Positions 27,450-37,137 of a stretch of 64,000 nucleotides of DNA are shown here, piece after piece; the stretch's first letter is position 1; every line of letters begins with the position of its first letter. Source of the DNA: Pseudomonadales bacterium (GTDB taxonomy: Bacteria; Pseudomonadota; Gammaproteobacteria; Pseudomonadales; Azotimanducaceae). The position numbers and the translations under genes are program-made. Where the stretch lies: assembly GCA_019634925.1 (NCBI GenBank), contig JAHCAL010000002.1:124001-188000 (forward strand), written 5' to 3'. The notes below the pieces were generated by a model. That model did no database searches. It saw only the letters and a program-made list of their open reading frames with translations, and was not told where the DNA came from.

Positions 27450-28264
27450 CGCAACAGGTCCTCCGGTCGGAACAACAGGGTAAATCTTCGGAAATAGCGC
27501 TCGAACAGGTCGGACTCCCGCGGCACCTCGAAACGCCGTGCCGCCCGCACGGCTGCTTCCGCGGAGCGATCGAACGCGGCGTCGCCGCTCGAACGCACCA
27601 CCGCGACGTTTACGACGTCGCCGGTCGGGACGAGTTCCACCAGCAGCGTGGTTTCCATCCGGTTGCGCGCCGAGGGCGGTCGCGACCAGTTGTTGACCAC
27701 GGCCTGATAGATACCCATGCGATAGGACTGCGCGGCCGCCTCGCCGCCGGCATCGGTCGCCGCGTCGGCCTGCGACGAGAGCTGCACGGCCTCGTTCTCC
27801 AGCGCGTTGGCGAACGACGCATCGGACAGGGTGCGCAGCCGCTCCGCGCGCGCCTGCTCCTCGGCACGACGTTGTTCGTCGGCCCGACGCTGTTCCTCCG
27901 CCCGACGTTGTTCGTCGGCGCGCCGCTGTTCGTCGGCGCGCCGCTGTTCCGCGGCGCGGTCAGGCTGGGGACGTGTTTCCGGCTTGGGTTCCGGCTGCGG
28001 CTGCGGCCTCGGTTCGGGTTGTGGCTGCGGCTGCGGTCTGGGCGCAGGCTGCGGTGCCGGGCGCGGCGCGGGCGCGGGCGCCGCCGCGGCTGCCTGGGAT
28101 TCCATCACGATCAGCGTCGACTGGATGATCTGCGGGCGGATCTCCCGGATCTCCGTGGGACCGGGCGACCAGCGCGCGACCAGGGCCGCGCCGGCCAGCG
28201 CGTGCACGGCGAGCGCCAGCACCAGCGGCAGTCGGTAGTCGCGGAAATCCGGCGCGGCGTACAT
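27446..28264 (-). CDS. tolA: Cell envelope integrity protein TolA
   Basis: Inner-membrane protein spanning the periplasm, driven by TolQR to pull on TolB-Pal. The 272-residue chain is short compared with E. coli TolA (421). It has one membrane helix (about residues 13-32, [19 protein letters not shown]), then a Pro/Gln/Ala-rich stretch of PAPRPAPQP and [10 protein letters not shown] units. Next is a charged helical repeat of five-residue [12 protein letters not shown]-like units (about 108-140, coded by near-identical 15-base DNA units), then the TolA C-terminal domain ([16 protein letters not shown]). The small size comes from a shortened helical domain II. The gene is two bases after tolR. 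Confidence 0.9.
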   Translation of the reverse strand: MYAAPDFRDYRLPLVLALAVHALAGAALVARWSPGPTEIREIRPQIIQSTLIVMESQAAAAAPAPAPRPAPQPAPRPQPQPQPEPRPQPQPEPKPETRPQPDRAAEQRRADEQRRADEQRRAEEQRRADEQRRAEEQARAERLRTLSDASFANALENEAVQLSSQADAATDAGGEAAAQSYRMGIYQAVVNNWSRPPSARNRMETTLLVELVPTGDVVNVAVVRSSGDAAFDRSAEAAVRAARRFEVPRESDLFERYFRRFTLLFRPEDLLR

Positions 28265-28265
28265 G

Positions 28266-28703
28266 TCAGCCCTGCAGCGCCTTCGGCGGCTCGGTGATGA
28301 GGCCGACGCTCTTCGCGCCGGCCTTCTGCAGAACCGTCATCACGCCGACCACCGTGCCGTACTCGAGGGCGTGGTCCGCGCGGATGTAGACCGCCACGTC
28401 CGGGCGCGCGCCGATGATCTTGCCCGCCTGATCGCCGAGCGACTCCGGGGTCACCCGGGTGCCTTCGCTGTCGTTGCCGGTCATGCCGAGGTTCACGAAG
28501 ATCGCGCCGTCCGCGCGCACCGACACCACCAGCGGGTCATCCTGCTGTTCCGGTACCGGCTCGGACGGCGCATCCGGCAGATCGACCAGCACGCCCTGGG
28601 TGAGCAACGGCGCCGTCGCCATGAAGATGACCAGCAGCACGAGCATGACGTCGATGTACGGCACGACGTTGATCTCGGACATGGGCCTGCGTCTGTCGGC
28701 CAT
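28266..28703 (-). CDS. tolR: Proton-channel component TolR (ExbD/TolR family)
   Basis: Inner-membrane subunit that couples the proton-motive force to TolA with TolQ. The 145-residue chain has a short basic cytoplasmic N-terminus (MADRRRPMSEINVVPYIDVM), with the essential membrane Asp at about position 18 (YIDVMLVLLVIFM), and a periplasmic domain ending PPKALQG. The length fits E. coli TolR (142). It lies between tolQ (31 bases upstream) and tolA (one base downstream). Confidence 0.95.
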   Translation of the reverse strand: MADRRRPMSEINVVPYIDVMLVLLVIFMATAPLLTQGVLVDLPDAPSEPVPEQQDDPLVVSVRADGAIFVNLGMTGNDSEGTRVTPESLGDQAGKIIGARPDVAVYIRADHALEYGTVVGVMTVLQKAGAKSVGLITEPPKALQG

Positions 28704-28734
28704 GACGATCTCTCCTTGACCCTTGACCGGCCCG

Positions 28735-29415
28735 TCAGGCCTGCCGCGCGTGCGCCGCGCGATGCAGGATTCCGGTGAACTCGTCGCTGAAGGCCTCGTG
28801 GCGCTTCATCAGCGCCTCGACGCGCGCGGAAAAACGGTTGTAGGCGATGACGGCCGGGATCGCCGCGAAGAGCCCCATGGCGGTCGCGATCAGCGCCTCC
28901 GAAATACCCGGTGCCACCGAGGCGAGGGTCGCCTGGGTCATGTTGGCGAGGCTTCGGAACGAATTCATGATGCCCCATACCGTGCCGAACAGGCCGACGT
29001 AGGGACTGGTCGAGCCGACCGTCGCCAGGAACGCGAGGTGTGTTTCCAGGCGCTCCTCCTCGCGTGTCAGGGCGATGCGGGTCGCCCGCTGCACGCCCTG
29101 CATCACGGCGTCGGGATCGTCGCCGGCGGTCGCTGCCAGCCGCGTGTATTCCTTGAATCCGGACACGAACACGGTCTCGATGCCGGTCAGTGCATCCTCG
29201 CCCTCGAGTTCGTTGTAGAGCTCGCCGAGATCGATGCCCGACCAGAAATGTTCCTCGAAGTCTTCCACGTCCCGCTGCACCTGGCGCAGGTAGAACCAGC
29301 GCTGGAAGATCATGACCCAGGAGACGATCGAAGCCAGCACCAGCGAGAGCATGACCAGCTGCACCAGCAGGCTGGCTTCCGCGATGAGATGGAAGACGGA
29401 AAGTTGTTCGGGCAA
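28735..29415 (-). CDS. tolQ: Proton-channel component TolQ (MotA/TolQ/ExbB family)
   Basis: Three-helix inner-membrane protein, 226 residues, forming the stator channel with TolR. The N-terminal MPEQLSVFHLIAEASLLVQLVML matches the TolQ family start, so translation is assigned to TTG at 29415, which has GAGGAA nine bases upstream. The longer ATG start at 29484 would run back into ruvB and adds unrelated residues. The helix 2-3 region (STSPYVGLFGTVWGIMNSF, then IAPGISEALIATAMGLFAAIPAVI) holds the conserved channel threonines and GLFGTV motif. A gene for YbgC, usually just upstream of tolQ, is missing. Confidence 0.94.
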   Translation of the reverse strand: MPEQLSVFHLIAEASLLVQLVMLSLVLASIVSWVMIFQRWFYLRQVQRDVEDFEEHFWSGIDLGELYNELEGEDALTGIETVFVSGFKEYTRLAATAGDDPDAVMQGVQRATRIALTREEERLETHLAFLATVGSTSPYVGLFGTVWGIMNSFRSLANMTQATLASVAPGISEALIATAMGLFAAIPAVIAYNRFSARVEALMKRHEAFSDEFTGILHRAAHARQA

Positions 29416-29425
29416 TTGGGATTCC

Positions 29426-30496
29426 TCAGTCCAGGTCGAGTCGGGGTTGTGGCGCGGCGCCGCCCGCCTCGCCCGGGAAGACACCGGCGGGCGGCCGGGG
29501 TTCCAGGCCGAAGTGCAGGTAGGCCTTCTCGGTCGCGACGCGTCCGCGCGGGGTACGCATCAGAAAGCCCTGCTGGATCAGGTACGGCTCCAGCACGTCC
29601 TCGATGGTGTCGCGCTCCTCGCTGATCGCCGCCGCGAGCGAGTCGACGCCCACCGGCCCGCCAGAGAACTTGTCGATGATCGTCTCGAGCAGGCGCCGGT
29701 CCATGGTGTCGAATCCTTCGCGATCCACGTTCAGCATGTTGAGCGCGTCGTCCGCCACGCGCCGGGTCACCACGCCGTCCGCGCGGACCTCGGCAAAGTC
29801 ACGCACGCGCCGCAGCAGGCGGTTGGCGATGCGCGGGGTACCGCGCGAGCGCCGCGCGATCTCGGCGGCACCTTCCGGCTCCGCCCGGAGCGCGAGTTTC
29901 TGAGCGGAGCGCAGGACGATCTCGCCCAGCTCTTCGACCGAATAGAACTCGAGTCGTTGCACGATGCCGAACCGGTCGCGCAGCGGCGAGGTCAGGAGCC
30001 CGGCCCGGGTGGTCGCACCCACCAGCGTGAACTGCGGCAGATCCAGCTTGAGCGAGCGCGCCGCAGGGCCCTCGCCGATCAGGATGTCGATCTGATAGTC
30101 CTCCATCGCCGGGTAGAGGATCTCCTCCACGACCGGACTCAGCCGATGGATCTCGTCGACGAACAGCACGTCGCCCGGCTCGAGGTTGGTGAGCATGGCG
30201 GCGAGTTCCGCCGGACGCTCGAGGACCGGACCGGACGTCGACTTGATGGCCACGCCCATCTCGTTCGCGATGATGTGTGCGAGCGTGGTCTTGCCGAGAC
30301 CCGGCGGCCCGAAGATCAGCGTGTGGTCGAGCGGCTCGCCGCGGGCGCGCGCCGCCCGGATGAAGATGTCCATCTGCTCCTTGACCGCCGTCTGCCCGAT
30401 GTACTCGGCCAGCCGCACGGGCCGCAGCGCACGATCCAGGGTGTGGTCGGCCTGCTGGGCGACGCCGGCGACCAGGCGATCGGGTTCGATGCTCAC
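29426..30496 (-). CDS. ruvB: Holliday junction branch-migration helicase RuvB
   Basis: Hexameric AAA+ motor that drives branch migration with RuvA. The 356-residue chain contains the arginine-rich start of the AAA domain ([13 protein letters not shown]), Walker [10 protein letters not shown] (about residues 69-77), Walker [10 protein letters not shown] (about 118-126), the sensor GATTRAGLL, the arginine finger SPLRDRFG, and the C-terminal winged helix ([13 protein letters not shown]). Length fits the family. It overlaps ruvA by four bases (ATGA). Confidence 0.97.
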   Translation of the reverse strand: MSIEPDRLVAGVAQQADHTLDRALRPVRLAEYIGQTAVKEQMDIFIRAARARGEPLDHTLIFGPPGLGKTTLAHIIANEMGVAIKSTSGPVLERPAELAAMLTNLEPGDVLFVDEIHRLSPVVEEILYPAMEDYQIDILIGEGPAARSLKLDLPQFTLVGATTRAGLLTSPLRDRFGIVQRLEFYSVEELGEIVLRSAQKLALRAEPEGAAEIARRSRGTPRIANRLLRRVRDFAEVRADGVVTRRVADDALNMLNVDREGFDTMDRRLLETIIDKFSGGPVGVDSLAAAISEERDTIEDVLEPYLIQQGFLMRTPRGRVATEKAYLHFGLEPRPPAGVFPGEAGGAAPQPRLDLD

Positions 30497-31098
30497 GGGG
30501 CAGGCTCCGTCGTACGCGCGAGCTGACGCAACGCGGCCCGCACGATGTCCTCGGTGGACAGCGCCGCGTCGCGGTAAGTCTCAACCGTGCGCGCGGCCTC
30601 CGCCGGGCGGTAGCCGAGCGCGACCAGCGCGCGCTCGGCTTCCGCGAGCACCGCAGCGCGGCCCGCGGGAACGGCAACCGCCCCGGCAACAGGCACCCCG
30701 TCGAGCTTGCCGGAGAGTTCAACCAGCAGACGCTCCGCGGTCTTGCGGCCGATGCCGGGCACGCGCGTCAGCCGGGCGACGTCACGCGTCTGTACCGCAG
30801 CGGCGAGATCGGCCAGCGTGACGGACGAGATCAGGCTCAAGGCGAGCTTCGGGCCGACGCCGCTGATCCGGATCAGTGCGCGGAACAGGTCGCGCTCGCC
30901 GCGCGAGGCGAACCCGTACAGCTGCTGGGCGTCCTCGCGTACGACGAAGTGGGTATAGAAAACCACCGGCTGTTCGCGCGCCGGCAGCCGCGCCAGGGCG
31001 GTCTGGGTGATTTCGAGCTCGTAGGCGACGCCGCCCACCGCGATCAGTGCCACGTTGTCGGTGACTTCGACGAGCAGACCTTCGATTCGGCCGATCAT
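30493..31098 (-). CDS. ruvA: Holliday junction DNA-binding protein RuvA
   Basis: Tetrameric junction-binding protein that targets RuvB. The 201-residue chain opens [12 protein letters not shown] (OB-fold domain I). It contains the two helix-hairpin-helix motifs of domain II ([14 protein letters not shown] at about residues 68-81 and [16 protein letters not shown] at about 105-120) and ends in the RuvB-contacting domain III ([13 protein letters not shown]). It lies between ruvC (37 bases upstream) and ruvB (overlap). Confidence 0.97.
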   Translation of the reverse strand: MIGRIEGLLVEVTDNVALIAVGGVAYELEITQTALARLPAREQPVVFYTHFVVREDAQQLYGFASRGERDLFRALIRISGVGPKLALSLISSVTLADLAAAVQTRDVARLTRVPGIGRKTAERLLVELSGKLDGVPVAGAVAVPAGRAAVLAEAERALVALGYRPAEAARTVETYRDAALSTEDIVRAALRQLARTTEPAP

Positions 31099-31135
31099 GA
31101 CGATGCGCTGGTGCTTCCCGGGACGAGGCGTGGCG

Positions 31136-31684
31136 TCAGGACGGCGGCAGCTTCACGCGTGCGTCGCCGCGGGCGCGCAAACCGCCCGCACCGGGTCGTG
31201 ACGGGGTCGCGTCAAAGCGCGCAGTATTGACGTGACAGATCGCGATCGCAAGCGCGTCGGCCGCGTCGGCAGACGGCGCGCCCGGCAGGCGCAGCATGGC
31301 GCGAACCATGTGCTGCACCTGTTCCTTGGTCGCGCGCCCGGTGCCGACGACCGCGAGCTTCACCCGCCGCGCGGCGTACTCGGCCACCGGCAGGTCGCGC
31401 GCGACGACCGCGGCGATCGCCACACCACGCGCCTGTCCCAGCTTGAGCGCCGAAGACGGATTGCGGGCCAGGAACACTTCCTCGATCGCCACCTCGTCGG
31501 GGCGGTAGGCCTCGACGAGTTCGGCCACGCCCCGGTAGATGTCCGCGAGGCGCGCGACGAACGATGCACCGCCGGGTCGGATGCAGCCGCTCCCGACGTA
31601 CACGATACCGCCCGACGATTGATCCACGATGCCGTAGCCGGTGGTCCGCGAACCCGGGTCGATCCCGAGGATACGCCGGCTCAC
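31136..31684 (-). CDS. ruvC: Crossover junction endodeoxyribonuclease RuvC
   Basis: Holliday junction resolvase, 182 residues. The RNase-H-like catalytic acids are visible: Asp in [15 protein letters not shown] (about residue 8), Glu in [12 protein letters not shown] (about 68), and the C-terminal pair in [14 protein letters not shown] (about 140-143). GTG at 31684 is preferred, giving [11 protein letters not shown] with a purine-rich GAGAGGG upstream; the ATG eight codons earlier has no ribosome-binding site. In many gammaproteobacteria yebC lies between aspS and ruvC; here it is absent and only 53 bases separate them. Confidence 0.94.
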   Translation of the reverse strand: MSRRILGIDPGSRTTGYGIVDQSSGGIVYVGSGCIRPGGASFVARLADIYRGVAELVEAYRPDEVAIEEVFLARNPSSALKLGQARGVAIAAVVARDLPVAEYAARRVKLAVVGTGRATKEQVQHMVRAMLRLPGAPSADAADALAIAICHVNTARFDATPSRPGAGGLRARGDARVKLPPS

Positions 31685-31737
31685 AGGTGTCCGGCCCTCT
31701 CGGTTCATCTGCCGTGTCCGGCCAACCCGCGCCGTGC

Positions 31738-33498
31738 TCAGTCGCTCTTGCGGACGCGGATGTGCAGCTCGCGCAGCTGGTGTTCGTCGACGGCACTGGG
31801 CGCCTGGGTCAACGGACAGCTCGCGGTCTGGGTCTTCGGAAACGCGATCACGTCCCGGATTGCATGGGCGCCCGACATGAGCATGACCAGCCGGTCGAGC
31901 CCCAGCGCGATACCGCCGTGCGGGGGCGCGCCGTACTGCAGCGCGTCGAGCAGGAAACCGAACTTCACGCTCGCTTCCTGGCCGAGACCGAGGACCTCGA
32001 ACACCGCGTTCTGCACGGCCTGGTCGTGGATCCGGAGCGAACCGCCGCCCAGTTCGTAACCGTTCAGCACGACGTCATACGCCGCCGCGTGCGCACCGAC
32101 CGGGTCCGCGAGCAGCTCGGCCGCCGAACAGGTCGGCCGGGTGAACGGATGGTGGGCGGGCCCCAGCTTGCCGTCGCGACCACGTTCGAAGAGCGGCCAT
32201 TCGACCACCCAGCAGGGTGCCCAGCCGGCGCGCAGCAGCCCGAGGTCGCGCGCCAGTTCGTTGCGCAGCGCGCCCATGGCATCCGCCACCACCTGGGATC
32301 TGTCCGCGCCGAAGAACACCACGTCGCCATCACGGGCGCCTGCGCGCTCGAGAATCGCGTGCACCGCGGCCTCGGGCAGGAATTTGACGATCGGCGACTG
32401 CAGCCCCTCGAGGCCCGCCGTCCGGTCGTTGACCTTGATGTAGGCGAGCCCGCGGGCGCCGAACCGCGCGACGAAGCCGGTGTAGTCGTCGATGACCTTG
32501 CGCGACAGCGAACCGCCACCCGGCGCGCGCAGCGCCACGACGCGCCCGTCCGGATCGTTCGCAGGCCCGTTGAAGACCTTGAATTCCACATCGCGCAGGA
32601 GGTCGGCGACGTCCACGAGTTCGAGCGGGTTCCTGAGATCCGGCTTGTCGCTGCCGAACCGGCGCATGGCCTCCGCGTAAGTCAGCACCGGAAATGCCGG
32701 GAGTTCCACGTCGAGCACCTCGCGGAACAACGCGCGCAGCATGCCCTCGGTCAACGCCTGGATGTCCGCCGCTTCGACGAACGAAGCCTCGATGTCGATC
32801 TGGGTGAACTCGGGTTGCCGGTCGTGGCGCAGATCCTCGTCCCGGTAGCAGCGCGCGATCTGATAGTAGCGGTCGAAGCCCGCGACCATGAGCAGCTGCT
32901 TGAACAGCTGCGGCGATTGCGGCAACGCGAAGAACTGTCCCGGGTGCGTGCGACTCGGCACCAGGTAGTCACGCGCGCCCTCAGGGGTCGCCTTGGTGAG
33001 CGTCGGCGTCTCGATATCCCAGAAGCCCTGCTCCTCGAGGTAACGGCGCACGACGCTGGTGATCCGGGCTCGCAGGCGCAGGCGCCCCTGCATCTCCGGG
33101 CGGCGCAGATCCAGGTAGCGGTACTTCAGCCGTACGTCCTCGCCGGCGTCCGAGTACTCGTCGAGCTGGAAAGGCGGCGTCTGGGCCGCGTTCAGTATCT
33201 CGAGCGTCTCGCCCAGCAATTCGATGGCGCCGGTCGTCATGTCCGGGTTGACGGTGCCGTCCGGCCGCGCACGCACGCGCCCGGTCATGCGCAGCACGTA
33301 CTCGTTGCGCACCCGGTCAGCCGCGGCGAAGCTCGCTTCGGTATCCGGGTCGTAGACCACCTGGACGATGCCGGTACGGTCGCGGACGTCGAGGAAGATC
33401 ACGCCGCCGTGATCGCGGCGCCGGTGCACCCACCCGCAGAGTTCCACCCGTTCACCGATCTGCGCGGTCCCGATCGTGCCGCAATAGTGAGTACGCAT
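31738..33498 (-). CDS. aspS: Aspartate--tRNA ligase
   Basis: Class IIb aminoacyl-tRNA synthetase, 586 residues, matching bacterial AspRS length. The N-terminal OB-fold anticodon domain contains [20 protein letters not shown]. Motif 2 with FRDED-like signature is seen as [22 protein letters not shown], and motif 3 as [15 protein letters not shown]. The GAD insertion typical of bacterial AspRS lies between them. Non-discriminating versus discriminating status cannot be settled by eye. It is downstream of the FmdB-like gene (78-base gap) and upstream of ruvC. Confidence 0.97.
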   Translation of the reverse strand: MRTHYCGTIGTAQIGERVELCGWVHRRRDHGGVIFLDVRDRTGIVQVVYDPDTEASFAAADRVRNEYVLRMTGRVRARPDGTVNPDMTTGAIELLGETLEILNAAQTPPFQLDEYSDAGEDVRLKYRYLDLRRPEMQGRLRLRARITSVVRRYLEEQGFWDIETPTLTKATPEGARDYLVPSRTHPGQFFALPQSPQLFKQLLMVAGFDRYYQIARCYRDEDLRHDRQPEFTQIDIEASFVEAADIQALTEGMLRALFREVLDVELPAFPVLTYAEAMRRFGSDKPDLRNPLELVDVADLLRDVEFKVFNGPANDPDGRVVALRAPGGGSLSRKVIDDYTGFVARFGARGLAYIKVNDRTAGLEGLQSPIVKFLPEAAVHAILERAGARDGDVVFFGADRSQVVADAMGALRNELARDLGLLRAGWAPCWVVEWPLFERGRDGKLGPAHHPFTRPTCSAAELLADPVGAHAAAYDVVLNGYELGGGSLRIHDQAVQNAVFEVLGLGQEASVKFGFLLDALQYGAPPHGGIALGLDRLVMLMSGAHAIRDVIAFPKTQTASCPLTQAPSAVDEHQLRELHIRVRKSD

Positions 33499-33576
33499 TG
33501 AGATTTCCTGTGTAGTGCCCGGACCGGCTGCGCGCCTCGTCGCCGCCCGGTGCCACCGGACGCACTTGGCCGTGAA

Positions 33577-33927
33577 TCACTCGACGGCGGGCGCCTTCGG
33601 TGTGGGCGGGGCTGCCGATTCGCTGCCTTTTTCGCTGCCCTTCTTGGTGGAATTGCTCGTGGAACTGGCGCCGTCGGCACCTGCGCCGCCGTCTGTTCCC
33701 GCCGCCGATCCGGACGCAGCGTCGGCCGCGACATTGCGCTTCGCCCCGTTCTTGAAGTCGGTCTCGTACCAGCCGCCGCCCTTGAGCCGGAAGCCCGCGG
33801 CGCTGATCTTCTTCACCAGGCGTCCGGCATGGCAGGCAGGACACTCGGTGAGCGGCGCATCGCTGAACTTCTGAATGGTCTCGAACTCGTGGCCGCAGCC
33901 TTCGCAAACGTACTCGTAGATCGGCAT
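33577..33927 (-). CDS. FmdB-family zinc-ribbon protein
   Basis: A 116-residue small regulatory-type protein. MPIYEYVCEGCGHEFE is the exact family start, with zinc-binding Cys pairs CEGC (about residues 8-11) and CPACH (about 29-32), followed by the conserved GFRLKGGGWYETDFK. The remaining 45 residues are a low-complexity Gly/Ala/Ser/Lys tail. ATG 33927 has GGTGAG just upstream; a GTG three codons earlier is possible. FmdB proteins sit upstream of aspS in many proteobacteria; their function is poorly known. The gene is divergent from the HU gene across 284 bases. Confidence 0.9.
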   Translation of the reverse strand: MPIYEYVCEGCGHEFETIQKFSDAPLTECPACHAGRLVKKISAAGFRLKGGGWYETDFKNGAKRNVAADAASGSAAGTDGGAGADGASSTSNSTKKGSEKGSESAAPPTPKAPAVE

Positions 33928-34059
33928 CTCGCTCACCCGCTTCCGTTCTGTCGCGCGCCTGTCGCGCGTCCGTCGCGCGGCCCCCGTGCAGGCCGCTCGC
34001 AGCGGCGCGCATCATCCGAAAAATAGCAGCAAAAATACAGTGATTTTGCAGGTTTTTTG

Positions 34060-34088
34060 TTGCCTGACCCCAACCGATCAGCTATAAA
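34060..34088 (+). promoter_or_regulatory. Sigma70-type promoter of the HU-like gene
   Basis: TTGCCT (34060-34065) and TATAAA (34083-34088) are spaced by 17 bases. The surrounding 34020-34060 is strikingly AT-rich (runs of A and T), an UP-element-like context that stands out in this GC-rich genome. Translation starts about 120 bases further on, so a long leader is predicted. Confidence 0.7.
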
Positions 34089-34211
34089 GCGGCCACGTTG
34101 GGACACCGCGATGTGCAGGCGTTTCTCAATAGGAACAGGGCGAAACCCCGAAGTCCCGAGGACAGGTGCGGAATGGCCCCGTTGAAAATCAACTGCGAAG
34201 GGATACTGCAA

Positions 34212-34610
34212 ATGGCAACGAAGAAAGCTCCGGCCGCAAAGAAAGCGCCCGCCAAGAAGGCTGCCGCTCCAGCAGCAAGCGCCGGGAAGAACGCGCCCGC
34301 GATCACTGCCAAGATGACCAAGACCGCGATCCTGAACGAGCTCGCCGAGCGCACCGCGCTCTCCCGCAAGCAGGTCGGCGCGGTACTCGAAGAACTCGAA
34401 GTCCTGATCGAACGCCACATCAAGAAGCGTGGCGTCGGCGAGTTCACGCTCCCGGGCCTGCTCAAGGTCCGTTCGGTCAAGCGTCCGGCGACCAAGAAGC
34501 GGACTGGCCGCAATCCCGCCACCGGCGAGGAAATCGTGATTCCGGCCAAGCCGGCCACGACCCGTGTCCGCGTGGTCGCACTGAAGCGTCTGAAGGAAAT
34601 GGTCGGCTGA
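34212..34610 (+). CDS. HU-family DNA-binding protein with a Lys/Ala-rich N-terminal tail
   Basis: A 132-residue nucleoid protein. The first about 35 residues (MATKKAPAAKKAPAKKAAAP...) are a histone-H1-like basic tail. The rest is an HU/IHF fold: MTKTAILNELAERTALSRKQVGAVLEEL, then the arm region KRPATKKRTGRNPATGEEIVIPAKP, ending VVALKRLKEMVG. In the arm the usual R-x-GRNP-x-TG is intact, which supports DNA bending. ATG 34212 has AAGGG nine bases upstream; in-frame codons upstream look non-coding. A promoter (34060-34088) and terminator (34701-34736) bracket it as a monocistronic unit, consistent with high expression. Confidence 0.92.
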   Translation: MATKKAPAAKKAPAKKAAAPAASAGKNAPAITAKMTKTAILNELAERTALSRKQVGAVLEELEVLIERHIKKRGVGEFTLPGLLKVRSVKRPATKKRTGRNPATGEEIVIPAKPATTRVRVVALKRLKEMVG

Positions 34611-34669
34611 ACCGCCGCACACCGGCCCTGCGGGTCGGTGGCCGGTGTCCGTACCGGCGCATTGTCCTA

Positions 34670-34697
34670 AGGAAAAGGCCCTCAGGAAAAGGTCCTC
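34670..34697. repeat. 14-base tandem near-repeat downstream of the HU gene
   Basis: AGGAAAAGGCCCTC is followed directly by AGGAAAAGGTCCTC (one mismatch). A third partial unit runs into the terminator stem, so the terminator may have arisen from, or seeded, this duplication. Confidence 0.75.
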
Positions 34698-34700
34698 ACG

Positions 34701-34736
34701 AAAAGGCCGACGGCCATGCCGATCGGCCTTTTTTTT
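34701..34736 (+). terminator. Rho-independent terminator of the HU gene
   Basis: AAAAGGCCGA (34701-34710) pairs with TCGGCCTTTT (34723-34732). An inner CGGC/GCCG stem sits above one bulged A, and a run of eight T (34729-34736) follows. This is the clearest intrinsic terminator in the window. Confidence 0.9.
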
Positions 34737-34777
34737 ACCAGAGCATTCTCTTGCAGAGCATTTGAGGGAGCGCGTTC

Positions 34778-36481
34778 ATGCGGCAGAGCCAGCAGCTGAT
34801 TCCGACACTCAAGGAAAATCCCGCCGATGCGGAGACCGCGAGCCACCGGCTCATGCTGCGCGCCGGACTGATTCGCCAGGTCGCGGCAGGCCTCTACACC
34901 TGGCTGCCGCTGGGATTGCGCGTCATCCGGCACATCGAGACGATCATTCGCGAGGAACTGAATCGCAGCGGTGCCCAGGAAGTGCTGATGCCCGTGGTAC
35001 AGCCCGCCGAACTCTGGCAGGAGTCCGGACGCTGGGACAAGATGGGTCCGGAGATGCTGCGTATGCAGGACCGCCATGCACGGGATTTCTGCCTCGGCCC
35101 CACGCACGAGGAAGTCATCACCGATCTGTTCCGCAGGGAGGTGCACAGCTACCGCCAGCTGCCCTGCAATTTCTACCAGATCCAGACCAAGTTCCGTGAC
35201 GAGATCCGACCGCGCTTCGGGGTGATGCGCGCACGGGAATTCACGATGAAGGACGGCTATTCGTTCCACATCGACCAGGCCAGCTTCGATGCGACGTACC
35301 GCGAAATGTACGACTGCTACAGCCGCATCCTTACCCGCATGGGACTCGAATTCCGCGCGGTAGAGGCGGACACCGGCAACATCGGCGGCGCGAACTCGCA
35401 CGAATTCCACGTCCTGGCCGATTCGGGCGAAGACGTGATCGCCTACGCCACGCACGGCGACTACGCGGCAAACCTGGAGAAGGCCGAGGCGGCACCGCCC
35501 GGGCCGCGCCCGGCGCCGGGTCGCGCGCTCGACCGTGTCGCGACGCCGGGTATCGAGACGATCGCCGAGGTCGCCGCTTTCCTGGGCCTCGAAGCGCGCG
35601 CCTGCGTGAAGACACTGATCGTCGCCGGTACCGACGGGCCGGTGGCGCTGGTCCTCCGGGGCGACCACGAACTGAACCACGTCAAGGCCCAGCACCTCGC
35701 CGGCGTCGCGGTTCCGCTGCGGTTCGCCGAAGAGGCCGAAGTGATACGTGCGGTCGGTTGCCGACCCGGTTCCATCGGTCCGGTCGGGCTGGCGGTTCCG
35801 CTCTACGTGGATCGCGACGCGGCTGCACTGGCCGACTTCGCGTGCGGCGCGAATACCGACGGCGTCCACCTGATCGGGGTCAACTGGACGCGCGACCTGC
35901 CGCTCGATCCGGCGCAAATCGTCGATCTGCGCAACGTCGTGCCCGGCGATCCCGCACCCGGCGGACAGGGCGAACTCGCGTTCCTGCGCGGCATCGAAGT
36001 CGGTCACATCTTCCAGCTCGGCCGGGTCTACAGCGAACCGCTGGCCGCACGGGTACTCGACCAGAACGGCAGGTCGGTCGTACCACTGATGGGCTGCTAC
36101 GGCATGGGCGTGACACGGCTGGTTGCGGCGGTCATCGAGCAGAACCACGACGCTGCGGGCATCGCGTGGCCGCCCCCGGTGGCGCCGTTCGACGTGCACA
36201 TCATCGCACTGAACTACGGCAAATCCGCCGCCGTGCGCGACGCCGCGGACGACCTGCACGCCGCACTCGAGGCCCGGGGTCTGGCCGTGCTGCTCGACGA
36301 CCGTGACGAACGCCCGGGCGTCAAGTTCGCGGACGCCGATCTGATCGGTATTCCCGAACGCGTGACCATCGGCGAACGCGGGCTCGCCGATGGCACGGTC
36401 GAGTACCGCCGCCGCAAGGATCCCGACTCGGTCGCGATCGCCCTCGACACCATCGCGGCGCACATCGCCGGGCCGCGCTGA
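34778..36481 (+). CDS. proS: Proline--tRNA ligase
   Basis: Class IIa synthetase, 567 residues, of the bacterial type with an inserted editing domain (E. coli 572). Motif 1 lies around [17 protein letters not shown], motif 2 is [26 protein letters not shown], and motif 3 is [17 protein letters not shown]. The editing (INS) domain spans about residues 225-380 and includes the AACVKTL-like segment as [11 protein letters not shown]. The C-terminal anticodon-binding domain ends in [15 protein letters not shown] precedes the ATG. It converges on the TlpA-like gene. Confidence 0.97.
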   Translation: MRQSQQLIPTLKENPADAETASHRLMLRAGLIRQVAAGLYTWLPLGLRVIRHIETIIREELNRSGAQEVLMPVVQPAELWQESGRWDKMGPEMLRMQDRHARDFCLGPTHEEVITDLFRREVHSYRQLPCNFYQIQTKFRDEIRPRFGVMRAREFTMKDGYSFHIDQASFDATYREMYDCYSRILTRMGLEFRAVEADTGNIGGANSHEFHVLADSGEDVIAYATHGDYAANLEKAEAAPPGPRPAPGRALDRVATPGIETIAEVAAFLGLEARACVKTLIVAGTDGPVALVLRGDHELNHVKAQHLAGVAVPLRFAEEAEVIRAVGCRPGSIGPVGLAVPLYVDRDAAALADFACGANTDGVHLIGVNWTRDLPLDPAQIVDLRNVVPGDPAPGGQGELAFLRGIEVGHIFQLGRVYSEPLAARVLDQNGRSVVPLMGCYGMGVTRLVAAVIEQNHDAAGIAWPPPVAPFDVHIIALNYGKSAAVRDAADDLHAALEARGLAVLLDDRDERPGVKFADADLIGIPERVTIGERGLADGTVEYRRRKDPDSVAIALDTIAAHIAGPR

Positions 36482-36502
36482 TCGCGCGCTGCTGACGTAC
36501 CC

Positions 36503-36524
36503 GGTCCGGACTATTCCCCGGACC
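36503..36524. terminator. Hairpin between convergent proS and tlpA-like genes
   Basis: GGTCCGG (36503-36509) and CCGGACC (36518-36524) form a perfect seven-base-pair stem with an eight-base loop that holds the stop codon of the minus-strand gene. There is no U-tract, so it is only a candidate terminator. Confidence 0.45.
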
Positions 36525-37011
36525 GCACGTCCGCCACCGGCAGGCCGACGCTTTCGGCGAGGCTTTCGTAGGTCTGTGGACCGACGAGCACCTCGTGCAG
36601 GTTGCCCGCGGGATCGATCACCAGCGTGGTCGGCAGCACGGCCGGGCGTGCTTGCGCCCAGCGCGCGCCCGGGTCATCGAGCAGGACCGGGAACTCGATC
36701 GCGAAGAGATCGACGAGCCGATCCATCGCGTCACCCGTCACACCATCGAAGTTGACGCCCAGAACGACGACCCCCGCCTCGGCGCCCGCGCGATGCAGCC
36801 GGTTGAGTTCGGGGATCTCCACCCGGCAGGGTGCGCACCATTCTGCCCAGTAGTTGATCACCAGCCACTGCCCCGCCCAGTCGCTCCAGCGCGCGGCGGA
36901 TCCGTCCGCCAGGCGGACGTCCGGTTGACTGCACGCGGTACAGAGGCCCAGCACCAGCACCAGCAGATAGCGCACGGCGCCACGGAGCGGTAGGTTGCCG
37001 CCGGAATTCAT
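36511..37011 (-). CDS. TlpA-family thioredoxin-like protein, probable lipoprotein
   Basis: A 166-residue exported thiol-disulfide protein. ATG 37011 (MNSGGNLPLRGAVRYLLVL) follows GGGAG and gives a signal peptide ending LCTAC, a plausible lipobox with the Cys at about 27. The active site WCAPC is in INYWAEWCAPCRVEIPEL (about residues 56-60), and the cis-Pro loop is VLPTTLVID. TlpA/ResA-like proteins reduce apo-cytochrome c or other periplasmic disulfides. The upstream 126 bases separate it from the divergent arsC-like gene and contain short TCGAAAGTGT repeats. Confidence 0.87.
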   Translation of the reverse strand: MNSGGNLPLRGAVRYLLVLVLGLCTACSQPDVRLADGSAARWSDWAGQWLVINYWAEWCAPCRVEIPELNRLHRAGAEAGVVVLGVNFDGVTGDAMDRLVDLFAIEFPVLLDDPGARWAQARPAVLPTTLVIDPAGNLHEVLVGPQTYESLAESVGLPVADVRSGE

Positions 37012-37137
37012 CGATCCGTCTCCCTTCTCTTCGAAAGTGTCGTCGAAAGTGTTCTCGAAACCGTCGTCCAAGCGCCGCGGGCGCGGGCCACCGACGCGGA
37101 GTTGCTGCCCTGCACGGGGACCGCCATTATAGGTCGC

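Noticed and set aside
27846..27960. Short regular repeats as a CRISPR array
   Set aside because: They are the 15-base coding units of the TolA helical domain without unique spacers.
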